12,051 nt of DNA, from NCBI GenBank assembly GCA_947653315.1, contig CANTGP010000050.1, positions 1 through 12,051 on the forward strand, given 5' to 3'. The stretch is from an uncultured Lachnospiraceae bacterium. Its GTDB lineage: Bacteria > Bacillota > Clostridia > Lachnospirales > Lachnospiraceae. Under the pieces are notes generated by a model, which made no database searches, had not been told where the DNA came from, and saw nothing but the letters and a program-made list of their open reading frames with translations. Each line of letters starts with the position of its first letter. Position 1 is the first letter of the stretch. This document shows positions 1 through 7,040 of this stretch, one piece after another. Position numbers and translations under genes: made by a program.

Positions 1-945
1 ATGTCCCGACAGGTAGGAGGACATGATGAGGCTGTCCGTTCCTTCCATGGTATACCATTGTACTGTCCTGTTATCCACATTTTCAATCCTGCCGTTTATT
101 CTTTCGTAACGTTCCTTTCCCACCGCCTGTTTCATGGCACAGTCCGGTTTCGTGCCGTTTAAAACACAGTCAGGTATAATGGTACACCCCTTGCCCGCAC
201 CCAAAACAAATCTTTGCACCATATAGTTACCGCAAAATACATCCCCGCCTTTCCGTACTCCCTGCTTCTTTTCACAGTCATAGAATATCATAAACCCCTT
301 ATCCAGTATGACGATATTCCCCAGCATCATTTCCTTTTCCTGTTCCGTCATCAGCCCCCCGGCAGGCAAATCCTGTCCCGTGCAAACCTCAGTTATTCTA
401 TAACAGCCAATATATCCATACGGAGACAAAAACCCGTGTTCTTTGGAAGTACCGCTCCCCATGACACGCTCAAATCCCCCTTCTTCCAATTGATAAAAGT
501 TCCATACCAAACGGTATTGGGTCCAGCCTCCCTCATATGTACCAAGGATAACTTTCACATCATCCCTTCCGTCATTGTTCATGTCTTCCACAAACACATC
601 AAAAACTTTAATTTCCAAACCGTTCATGGCACATAATTCATAAAGGATGTGCCCTCTGTCATCCGTAAGTACCACCTCCAACACCGGATGCAGGTCATTG
701 TGGTAAAAAGACACCAGATTTATCTCCCCAAGTGAATCTATCGTTATCCGTGTGGATATTACATCCCTGACATCGCCATTGGAATCCTCACATCCCAAAC
801 CATTCTCCCCCGCACTGCCTTCTCCTACTGCCAATGCACATAAAGGGAAAAATGCTACGCGGATGGCAACAGAAAACAATAACACCGATACCAGACCAAA
901 AACACTGCACATCTTCCGCCCCCTTCTTCCCCGTTTCCATATCAT
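1..945 (-). CDS. Exported protein with FG-GAP-like calcium loop (3' end outside window)
   Basis: The reading frame is open for 315 codons from an ATG at 945 to the window edge without a stop, so the protein is C-terminally incomplete here. The start is supported by an excellent Shine-Dalgarno (GGAGG at 953-957, 7 bases upstream). The N-terminus has a very basic segment (KRGRRGRK), a hydrophobic core at about 12-35, and an ALA site near residue 39 that would suit signal peptidase I. Residues 121-129 read DMNNDGRDD, the DxNxDGxxD calcium loop typical of FG-GAP/VCBS-type and dockerin-like loops, preceded by a strand pair containing 'LTDDRGHILYEL'. Several cysteines follow. The same layout (D..G turn, then a DxxxDGxxD loop) occurs in the upstream 867-residue protein, 26 bases away, so the two probably share a domain and are co-transcribed. 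The function is not recognised; an extracellular or envelope-associated role is inferred. Confidence 0.8.
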   Translation of the reverse strand, partial: MIWKRGRRGRKMCSVFGLVSVLLFSVAIRVAFFPLCALAVGEGSAGENGLGCEDSNGDVRDVISTRITIDSLGEINLVSFYHNDLHPVLEVVLTDDRGHILYELCAMNGLEIKVFDVFVEDMNNDGRDDVKVILGTYEGGWTQYRLVWNFYQLEEGGFERVMGSGTSKEHGFLSPYGYIGCYRITEVCTGQDLPAGGLMTEQEKEMMLGNIVILDKGFMIFYDCEKKQGVRKGGDVFCGNYMVQRFVLGAGKGCTIIPDCVLNGTKPDCAMKQAVGKERYERINGRIENVDNRTVQWYTMEGTDSLIMSSYLSGH

Positions 946-971
946 GTATACTCCTCCTTTTGGCTGCCTTT

Positions 972-3575
972 TTAAAGTTTTACTGTATCCCACCACAGGA
1001 AACCGGAACGCTTTCCCAAGTAGCTGCTTACCTGAACCTTTTCCACCCCTTCTTCTGAAACATACGCATCCAATACGGCTACCAGCCCTGTCCCGCCTTC
1101 CGTTTCCTCCGGGTAAAAATAATACCGGAAATGCAGGCATCCCGCTAATTGATTTATGTTTACCAAATAACAGTCATAATCCCCCGTTGCCTTCCATCCT
1201 TCTCCGGCAATATCCGAAAGCCGGTACAGACCATCGTAAAAACCCTCAGACTCGGCAAGCAGTTTTTCCGTTTCCCCATGGTAAATTTCCCCTTTCCTAA
1301 TATCCGTCAGAATGCATTCCCCCAAATATGATGCCGCCTCCGGCACACTGCCGCATTCCCATATCACTGCCGGACATTCTTCAATTCCGCACTTCTTCCC
1401 CATATACTCCGCGACGTCAAAATTCTCCAGCGGTACCGGGATAATTTCCGTCGCAGGCACAGGCACCCGGATACCGTCCTGCCTTTCAACCTTCCTGCCC
1501 CCATTCACTATCAGCTCGTACTGTTTCCCCTGCCCCGCAAGCCGGAATTCTTCTTTTGTCATGGAAAATATTTTTATGTCTGCCCAGGAAATCTTTCCGC
1601 TCCCCACACTAATCCCGCAATCCAGGATAACTGCTTTTGCTTCCTCCACACCCATGGCGCCATAGTCCGGATAAAAATAATACCGGAATAAGACCTCCCC
1701 TGTTTCTTCCGCCATGTCCGTATAATAACAATCATACCTTCCATCCGCCTTCCATCCACTCTCTATTTGCCCGAATTTTCCGGCTGCGGAATCCCCCATG
1801 ATATGTTCAGTACTAAACAGGTTTCCATACTGACACAGGTTATTTCCCCTGCTTTCCAATATGTCCATCCATATTTTCCCGGCCGTTTCCGCACTTACGG
1901 AAACATCTCCCGTCACCAGGAATCCGCCGCCACCTTGTTTCTTTTCCCCGACCGCAGAATACTCCAACAGAATCCTTCCTGCTTCCGCCTTTCCGCCCTT
2001 TACCACGCACTCCTGGCAACCGCCGGAATACAGTCCTCCCACGTTTACAAAACTTTCCATGCCATATTCCCCTGCGGTAACTTCCCCTACATCCACGGAC
2101 ATGCGGTTAATCCTTCCGCTTCCGTCCACGGATACCCCAACGTCCACCGTCTGCGTATATTCCTTTTCCCCTTCCCCATTGCCACCAAAAAACGTATAGG
2201 AAAAATCATAACCGGTGCTCCCAAACAGGGTGTTAACCCTGTATGTCCGCAGATATCCGAATGGGTCTGCCTTCCACCCTTCCTCCAACAGTTTCCAATC
2301 TGTTTCACCCAACCCATACAGCCCCCATTCCGTAAAATATTTTTTCCGTGAATCCTCAAGTATTCCCCTGTTTTCTATTGTTTCCCTGATTAGCCCGCCC
2401 AAAAAAACCTCTGATACGCACACATGTCCGGAAATAAAAACACCATGCCGTATGGCAGATGTCTCCACTAAATAATCCGGGTCCTTTTCATACCACATGT
2501 TTCCGGTCGTACACCACAGGGTATACCCCAGTATATTGCCCTGCTGCTCCCTGCCCGCAGCCTGAATAGTGTCAGAATATCCCGTCCCGCCTTCCGTGGT
2601 ATCCGTCCCTTCCTTTTTTACATATTTCAGAACGGTTCCTCCCGTGTCCAACTCCATTTCCAACACTTCCCATTCATACCCCGGATAAAGCTGCAGGTGC
2701 TTCTCTTTATCATAATAATCCTTATCCCCATCCCACGTGTCATCGCGGATAATTTCCCTGGATTTTCCTCCGTCCCCGTATATAATTTCCCTCCTGAAAT
2801 AAGCCAGTTCCTTATAATATATTTCCTCCTGGAACCCGTCTTCAAAATAAGGCTTATCCCTGTTTTCACTGTCCACGGTGATTTCTGCCCGCAGCGTCCA
2901 TCCCCCTTCGTCAAAGACATACATTTCTTTATCATGCACCCAGTTGTTGAACCCCTTTTCATAAAACGCAAATCCTGACATTCCCTCATTCCAAAGCGGT
3001 CCGTATACATATCCTTCAACGGGATTCCTTAACACATACTGCCCTTTTTCCCCATCCCATATAAGAAACTGCAGCTCCGCATTCGGTAAAGGCTGGCTGA
3101 TATAATCAGTGCAGAATATGATATCCGCATATCCGTCGCCGGAGACATCCACCATCCAGTGTACCTCCTCAAAGCATACCGGATAATGAATCATATCCTG
3201 CTTCCATACGGCATTTCCCGCCCCGTCCACCACCATAAGCCGGTAATCCGCCAATTTTCCACTGAAGTCATTGTCCAGGTTTTCATAGGGGGGACTTGTC
3301 CGGAAAAAGGATACCGTATACTCTGTGCCTTCCATGGATTCCTCCCATATTTTCACGGGAAGCGCAAAGCCTTTTAAACAGAATACATCCATGACTTTTT
3401 CCGTTATGGCGTCCATCTGCATAATGTCCCCTTCCCGGCATGGAAAACAGACAGGGATTACGGTCTCCCCACTTTCCCCACTTTCTTCCACTTTTCCTTT
3501 TTTTAATCCAAAGCCGACCAAGCATAATATGCATAAAGTCAGTAATGGTAAATATCCGTACCTTATCCTTTTCAT
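972..3575 (-). CDS. Large exported protein with three internal 'GWKA' repeats
   Basis: An 867-residue protein starting MKRIRYGYLPLL, with a hydrophobic stretch at about 8-24 that acts as a signal peptide or N-terminal anchor. There is no clean lipobox: the cysteines in that stretch are preceded by Leu. Residues 143-151 (DVSGDGYAD) form an FG-GAP-like calcium loop. The second half holds three copies of a module of about 110-130 residues, centred on EEGWKAD (431-437), ESGWKAD (605-611) and GEGWKAT (791-797). Each copy has a helical lead-in before the motif and a strand after it (DFSYTFF, FRYYFYP, FRYYFYP), then a charged 'DVGVSVDGSG'-like strand pair. Copies 2 and 3 are closest to each other. 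The start follows an AGGGGAAG ribosome site and lies 30 bases after VgrG2, indicating the same transcript. I do not recognise a family. It could be a surface-anchored partner, an immunity protein or cargo of the injection system. Confidence 0.85.
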   Translation of the reverse strand: MKRIRYGYLPLLTLCILCLVGFGLKKGKVEESGESGETVIPVCFPCREGDIMQMDAITEKVMDVFCLKGFALPVKIWEESMEGTEYTVSFFRTSPPYENLDNDFSGKLADYRLMVVDGAGNAVWKQDMIHYPVCFEEVHWMVDVSGDGYADIIFCTDYISQPLPNAELQFLIWDGEKGQYVLRNPVEGYVYGPLWNEGMSGFAFYEKGFNNWVHDKEMYVFDEGGWTLRAEITVDSENRDKPYFEDGFQEEIYYKELAYFRREIIYGDGGKSREIIRDDTWDGDKDYYDKEKHLQLYPGYEWEVLEMELDTGGTVLKYVKKEGTDTTEGGTGYSDTIQAAGREQQGNILGYTLWCTTGNMWYEKDPDYLVETSAIRHGVFISGHVCVSEVFLGGLIRETIENRGILEDSRKKYFTEWGLYGLGETDWKLLEEGWKADPFGYLRTYRVNTLFGSTGYDFSYTFFGGNGEGEKEYTQTVDVGVSVDGSGRINRMSVDVGEVTAGEYGMESFVNVGGLYSGGCQECVVKGGKAEAGRILLEYSAVGEKKQGGGGFLVTGDVSVSAETAGKIWMDILESRGNNLCQYGNLFSTEHIMGDSAAGKFGQIESGWKADGRYDCYYTDMAEETGEVLFRYYFYPDYGAMGVEEAKAVILDCGISVGSGKISWADIKIFSMTKEEFRLAGQGKQYELIVNGGRKVERQDGIRVPVPATEIIPVPLENFDVAEYMGKKCGIEECPAVIWECGSVPEAASYLGECILTDIRKGEIYHGETEKLLAESEGFYDGLYRLSDIAGEGWKATGDYDCYLVNINQLAGCLHFRYYFYPEETEGGTGLVAVLDAYVSEEGVEKVQVSSYLGKRSGFLWWDTVKL

Positions 3576-3605
3576 TATCTTCCCCTATTCATCCCATTTC
3601 CTCCC

Positions 3606-5012
3606 TTACTGTATCCTGAACTCCCCGCCCGTAAACGAAATGTCCCCGCTCAGCGTCATGCTCGTCCCACCCTGTTTCACCTGGAGGGTATCCTGTGCCG
3701 CAATCAGCAGTGATGCGTTTTGGCTGGATATGGTCAGGTTATCCCCTGCCTCGATGACGATGTCCTTATCACTGCATACGGTAATCCCCTCGCTGTCATT
3801 CAGTTCCACCATCATCCCGCTGTTGTTTGTCATGATAATGGAATCGGGGGTAAACAGTATCTCTTTCCCGTATTTGGTTTTCAGGGATTTGTAATCCGGC
3901 TTCTGCCTGGAGGCATCCGTCTCCCGGTGTACCGCACTCAGGACGAAACTGTCCTCCTCCCTTTCCGGCACATACAGGCGCACACTGTCCCCGGGTTCCG
4001 GCATGCAGTACCATCCGGTTCCGTCGGGGGAGGAATATACCGTTGCATACGGGAACCACTTCTTCCCGTCCGCGGCTTTCCATTCGTCCCCAATTATTTC
4101 CACCTGCACCCTGTCCTTTTCCACAGCCGTCACCACGGCATCAAAGGAACAGCCCGCCAGTCCCCCGTGCGCTTCCGGCAGTACCCGTATGCCTTCCTTT
4201 GTCCGCAGGTAATAGGTATGGATGCATTCCGCCCCGTCATATTCCGTATGTATCCGCCATATGAAATACTCTTTCCCGTGCCATAAAATGCTGTCCCCCA
4301 TTTGGTATACCTCCCGGTCCGTTATTACCAGTTCCGTCATATCCGCGGGCTGCAGCGACGGCATTCCGTTACGGGATTTACACATGTATTCCCCCATGTC
4401 CATCCTAATGCCGACACGCTCCATGGAAGGTATACGGCGTATCCCCCCGGGGAGTCCGACGGTATATCCCGCTCCTTTCCTGAGGGCATCCGGTACCAGG
4501 TACCGCCCCGTCCTTCCCGCCAGGCGTTTCAGGAATTCCCAGTCCGTTTCCCTATACTGGATCAGTACGCCGCCCGTCCGGTCCTCCTCCCCTTCCATGT
4601 ATACCACACGTCCCCCTGGGTAGTGGGATGTAACCTTCTGCCCAATCCCCGCACACGGGACATCCCCGTTTTGGAATACCCTGAAATGCGGTTCCATGTC
4701 CATTAGGATGCTCCCGCTAGCCAATTCCAGCCAAAGAATGGTTTCATACCCGTCATGGGAAAAAGAAAAATCCGTAACCACGCCGTGGAACAGTACCGTA
4801 TATACGTCCCCCGTCCCGTCTTCCCCGCTTCCGGCTCCCATAACCTTCACCCACGTCTGTCCCGACAGGAGCCCCATATACTGCTCCTGCCTGTCATCCC
4901 TGATGCGCATGGTGACGGATGCCTCCGCATGTCCGTTTACCTGCTTCCGTATTTCCAGCCCCGTCAGTGCCGTATATTCAAACGGTTCCGTTATAATCCT
5001 GTATTCTCTCAT
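3606..5012 (-). CDS. VgrG/gpD-like spike protein, second copy (VgrG2)
   Basis: A 468-residue spike-type protein of a contractile injection system. Residues 1-270 fit the gpD/gp27-like base, with the characteristic 'QYRETDWEFLKRL' segment at 152-164 that is matched in VgrG1 by 'QYRETDYAFLRRL'. Residues of about 286-362 fit the gp5/gpV OB-fold (YCMPEPGDSVRLYVPE at 335-350, against YCMPETGTRVALYFP in VgrG1). The C-terminus (about 380-468) is a run of short strands (SIIMTNNSG, DIVIEAGDN, LTISSQN, SMTLSGDISF), as expected for a short trimeric beta-prism needle. It lacks the basic, Pro-rich tail of VgrG1. The start codon overlaps the stop of the upstream adaptor-like gene as ATGA, with GGAGG at 5017-5021, so the two are probably translationally coupled. 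No PAAR-like gene follows it; two exported proteins do. It is likely a second spike or cargo-bearing variant, but the partner is inferred. Confidence 0.88.
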   Translation of the reverse strand: MREYRIITEPFEYTALTGLEIRKQVNGHAEASVTMRIRDDRQEQYMGLLSGQTWVKVMGAGSGEDGTGDVYTVLFHGVVTDFSFSHDGYETILWLELASGSILMDMEPHFRVFQNGDVPCAGIGQKVTSHYPGGRVVYMEGEEDRTGGVLIQYRETDWEFLKRLAGRTGRYLVPDALRKGAGYTVGLPGGIRRIPSMERVGIRMDMGEYMCKSRNGMPSLQPADMTELVITDREVYQMGDSILWHGKEYFIWRIHTEYDGAECIHTYYLRTKEGIRVLPEAHGGLAGCSFDAVVTAVEKDRVQVEIIGDEWKAADGKKWFPYATVYSSPDGTGWYCMPEPGDSVRLYVPEREEDSFVLSAVHRETDASRQKPDYKSLKTKYGKEILFTPDSIIMTNNSGMMVELNDSEGITVCSDKDIVIEAGDNLTISSQNASLLIAAQDTLQVKQGGTSMTLSGDISFTGGEFRIQ

Positions 5013-5677
5013 GTTTCCTCCATTTCTGCGCGGCCTTCCTTTTTATGCAGGACTGCGGCCGCCGCACGCATGCCGTCCCCTTTTTCCTGCCCGTCCGTTT
5101 CCACTGTTCCAAGTAATTTTAATACTGCCTGTTTCCACATACCGTACAGCGGGAAGCTGCAATGGAAATTGCCGAGTACGTCCCCGTCCCCCGCACGGAA
5201 CAGGAACTGCAGGCCGTACAGGTCCCCGTCCAGGCAGCAGGCGCGGAAGTCCATCCATGCCACCACGGTTCCGCCTGCCTCCACTTCCCCCGTGTCATAA
5301 AAAACATTCTGCTTCCAGACTTTTGCCATACTGTCCCGTATGCACCCAAGCCGCTCCCTTACCCCTGCCGGTTCCTTCCCGTCCGGTAACGGGAGCAAGC
5401 TGAATGCCATGGTTGCATCCCCGTCACGGTCTGTTTTGATTACCGGCGGGCGGTTCCGCCTCCGGTATTTTACCGCACGCTCCCGTGCATCCATGTCCGC
5501 CAGCGTTTCCGGCAGCAGCATGGAGCATTTCCCGCCAAACAGGTATTCCCTGTAAAGCGGCATCTTCTTCCCTCCTGCCAGTATTTCTTTTCCCGGCGGC
5601 TTCCGCTCCTCCATGATTTCCCGGTATTTCCCTTTCAGCGCCAGTATGGTTCTGTCGCCGTATTCTTCCTCCTGCAT
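5009..5677 (-). CDS. DcrB/EagR-like adaptor candidate, second copy
   Basis: A 222-residue soluble protein without signal peptide or membrane segment. I chose the ATG at 5677 because a G-run (AAGGGGGG) lies 6 bases upstream of it; an ATG at 5683 is only two codons earlier but abuts the G-run. From about residue 46 the layout is strand-LPE-helix (CSMLLPETLADMDAR), 'YRRRNRPPVI', strand (ATMAFSLLP), a long helix (GVRERLGCIRDSMAKVW), then strands (TVVAWMDF, YGLQFLFR, GNFHCSFPLYG) and a C-terminal helix (KQAVLKLLGTVETD). The same order is seen in the 177-residue protein at 8638-9171. That is the arrangement expected of the DcrB/DUF1795 (EagR) fold, whose T6SS members chaperone PAAR effectors. The family call is by eye. 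The gene overlaps VgrG2 by ATGA, so it most likely serves VgrG2 or its cargo. It could instead be a structural baseplate accessory. Confidence 0.72.
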   Translation of the reverse strand: MQEEEYGDRTILALKGKYREIMEERKPPGKEILAGGKKMPLYREYLFGGKCSMLLPETLADMDARERAVKYRRRNRPPVIKTDRDGDATMAFSLLPLPDGKEPAGVRERLGCIRDSMAKVWKQNVFYDTGEVEAGGTVVAWMDFRACCLDGDLYGLQFLFRAGDGDVLGNFHCSFPLYGMWKQAVLKLLGTVETDGQEKGDGMRAAAAVLHKKEGRAEMEET

Positions 5678-5679
5678 CG

Positions 5680-5766
5680 TCATCCCCCCTTGTGTTCCGT
5701 ATCCGTCCTCATGCTTTTTAATATATCCAGAAAATTTGCCCGTTCTCGTTTTTCTTCCCCTATCAT
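5680..5766 (-). pseudogene. Relic of an adaptor gene 3' end (28 codons)
   Basis: Between the lipoprotein stop and the second adaptor-like gene, a 28-codon frame reads MIGEEKRER, then ANFLDILKSMRTD, ending in TGA that overlaps the next ATG. Its core matches the C-terminus of the 177-residue adaptor-like protein (EEEKRERVNFLGLLKSMRTD) at 17 of 20 positions, and the underlying DNA is 51/59 identical by hand count. The frame is closed upstream by a TGA inside the lipoprotein gene, so the rest of the ancestral gene is missing. It is best read as a remnant left by recombination or a cassette replacement, although translation as a tiny peptide cannot be excluded. Confidence 0.7.
5701..5759 (-). repeat. 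59-bp direct repeat, left copy (adaptor 3' end)
   Basis: This copy aligns without gaps to 8692-8750 in the same orientation. The first 23 bases on the plus strand (atccgtcctc, then atgctttttaata) are identical, and 8 mismatches fall in the other 36 bases. The two copies are about 3 kb apart and bracket the effector and lipoprotein genes, so they could support homologous exchange of that segment. Confidence 0.85.
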
Positions 5767-5767
5767 T

Positions 5768-7015
5768 CTACTTATCCCGCCTTTTTTGCAGGTTCCTGTT
5801 CTTCATGCTATCCCCGGTCCACAGGACAGCCACCATTTCAAATTCAGAAGTGTCACTGCGTCTAACCAGCAGATAATCCCCCTGCCAGTCAAACTGGTAA
5901 TAAGGGTGTTCCGGCAGTGTGTAAAGCAGTCTTTTTTCTCCACTGTCCAGGAACTGCCCGTAAATCTTATAGTCCGCAAACAGGTATATGATTCCGTCCC
6001 TGTACCCCAAAATCCTTGTCTGTCTATCTTCCGTCCTGTATAAAACGGCACTTGCCCCCGTTTCCGGTTCCAGCCCAAACAGCACATCATACCGCAGTTC
6101 TGACTGATACGTGGCATTCCAATGCGAACGCCAGTCTTTCACGACATGGATCAGGCCGATAACCTTCCCTCCTTCTACCGTTATTTTTTCCTCCAAAAGG
6201 TAAGAGTACTTATATTCGTTTCCCTCCAGGCAGGATATCCTCTGCCTCGCAGGCTCCCCCTCCACACAGTACCAAAATCCCCCTTCTTCGTCATCCAGCC
6301 AAAAGGAAACCTCTTTGCCTCCCACTTTCACATACTTTTTGTCCGTAATAAATATACTGCGACCACTTTCTTCCGCCAGCACTTCCGTTATTTCATACCT
6401 GCCGGTCTCCCAGTCATACTGCCTTTCCATAACTACGCCGCCGTAAATGATTTTTTCCGGCTTCCCCGATTCACTTCTTCCCGGAAACAAACCGGTCGCA
6501 TCCACAAAATCGCAGGGATTGCCGCCATCCAGTGGTGCTACATACACCTGCCTGCCTAAATCACCCGTCACATCCATCAGCAGGTTCTCCCCATATGCCT
6601 GTATTTGCACCCCTCTTATTCTGTCCGCTTCCCCCGCATGGTAAAGCAGCCGTATTCCCTCCCACGAAAACACCGTCCCGGTTTCCCCCCGCGGCCATTC
6701 CAAACGCTTCACTTGCAACTTCTGGTTCTGTTCCGACACATAATAGATAGTTTCCCCGCAGACAGTGAAATTTCTCATGCGTTCGTTTTTCGAAAGGAAT
6801 GGTTTTCTTTCCGTTTCCCCACTTTCCATGAAATATCGGTACATATAGTTTCCGTTTGCATAATAAAAATAATCCGTTTTACTTTCTGATAAATTGCTGT
6901 CAGAATTAATCCTTACTACCATGCAGCTTTTCATTTGCCCTTTGTTCCCGCACCCCTGCGCAAGCAGGAAAAACATAAGTATGCAGATAATTATTTTTTT
7001 CTTTTTCACTGGCAT
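5768..7015 (-). CDS. Lipoprotein with beta-propeller-like repeats, candidate immunity protein
   Basis: A 415-residue protein with a lysine-rich start (MPVKKKK), a hydrophobic core, and LLAQGC ending at Cys22, a plausible lipobox that would anchor the mature protein to the outer face of the membrane. The body is beta-rich with recurring short blades: YYANGNYMYRYF (51-62), GETIYYVSEQNQKLQVKRL (87-105), QVYVAPLDGGN (156-166), VLFGLEPETGASAVLYR (311-327), DGIIYLFADYKIYGQFLDSG (340-359) and YLLVRRSDTSEFEMV (381-395). This alternation of 'YYxxG' strands resembles DUF5050-like or WD/PQQ-like beta-propellers, a fold guess and not a family match. It starts 25 bases after the effector stop, with AAGGTGG just upstream of the ATG. 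Immediate downstream position and outside location fit an immunity protein against an extracellularly acting peptidase, but it is large for one. A surface receptor or sensor role is the alternative. Confidence 0.82.
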   Translation of the reverse strand: MPVKKKKIIICILMFFLLAQGCGNKGQMKSCMVVRINSDSNLSESKTDYFYYANGNYMYRYFMESGETERKPFLSKNERMRNFTVCGETIYYVSEQNQKLQVKRLEWPRGETGTVFSWEGIRLLYHAGEADRIRGVQIQAYGENLLMDVTGDLGRQVYVAPLDGGNPCDFVDATGLFPGRSESGKPEKIIYGGVVMERQYDWETGRYEITEVLAEESGRSIFITDKKYVKVGGKEVSFWLDDEEGGFWYCVEGEPARQRISCLEGNEYKYSYLLEEKITVEGGKVIGLIHVVKDWRSHWNATYQSELRYDVLFGLEPETGASAVLYRTEDRQTRILGYRDGIIYLFADYKIYGQFLDSGEKRLLYTLPEHPYYQFDWQGDYLLVRRSDTSEFEMVAVLWTGDSMKNRNLQKRRDK

Positions 7016-7040
7016 CCACCACCTTATTTAAGAATTTTAT

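Noticed and set aside
752..1300. Plus-strand open frame of 182 codons, with others such as 4696-5403 and 8831-9421
   Set aside because: Pro/Ser/Arg-rich translations antisense to well-supported minus-strand genes; they arise from the codon bias of those genes and have no domain-like sequence.
3501..3575. Lipobox in the 867-residue protein
   Set aside because: The cysteines in the hydrophobic stretch are preceded by Leu, not Gly/Ala/Ser, so a signal peptide or anchor is a safer call than a lipoprotein.
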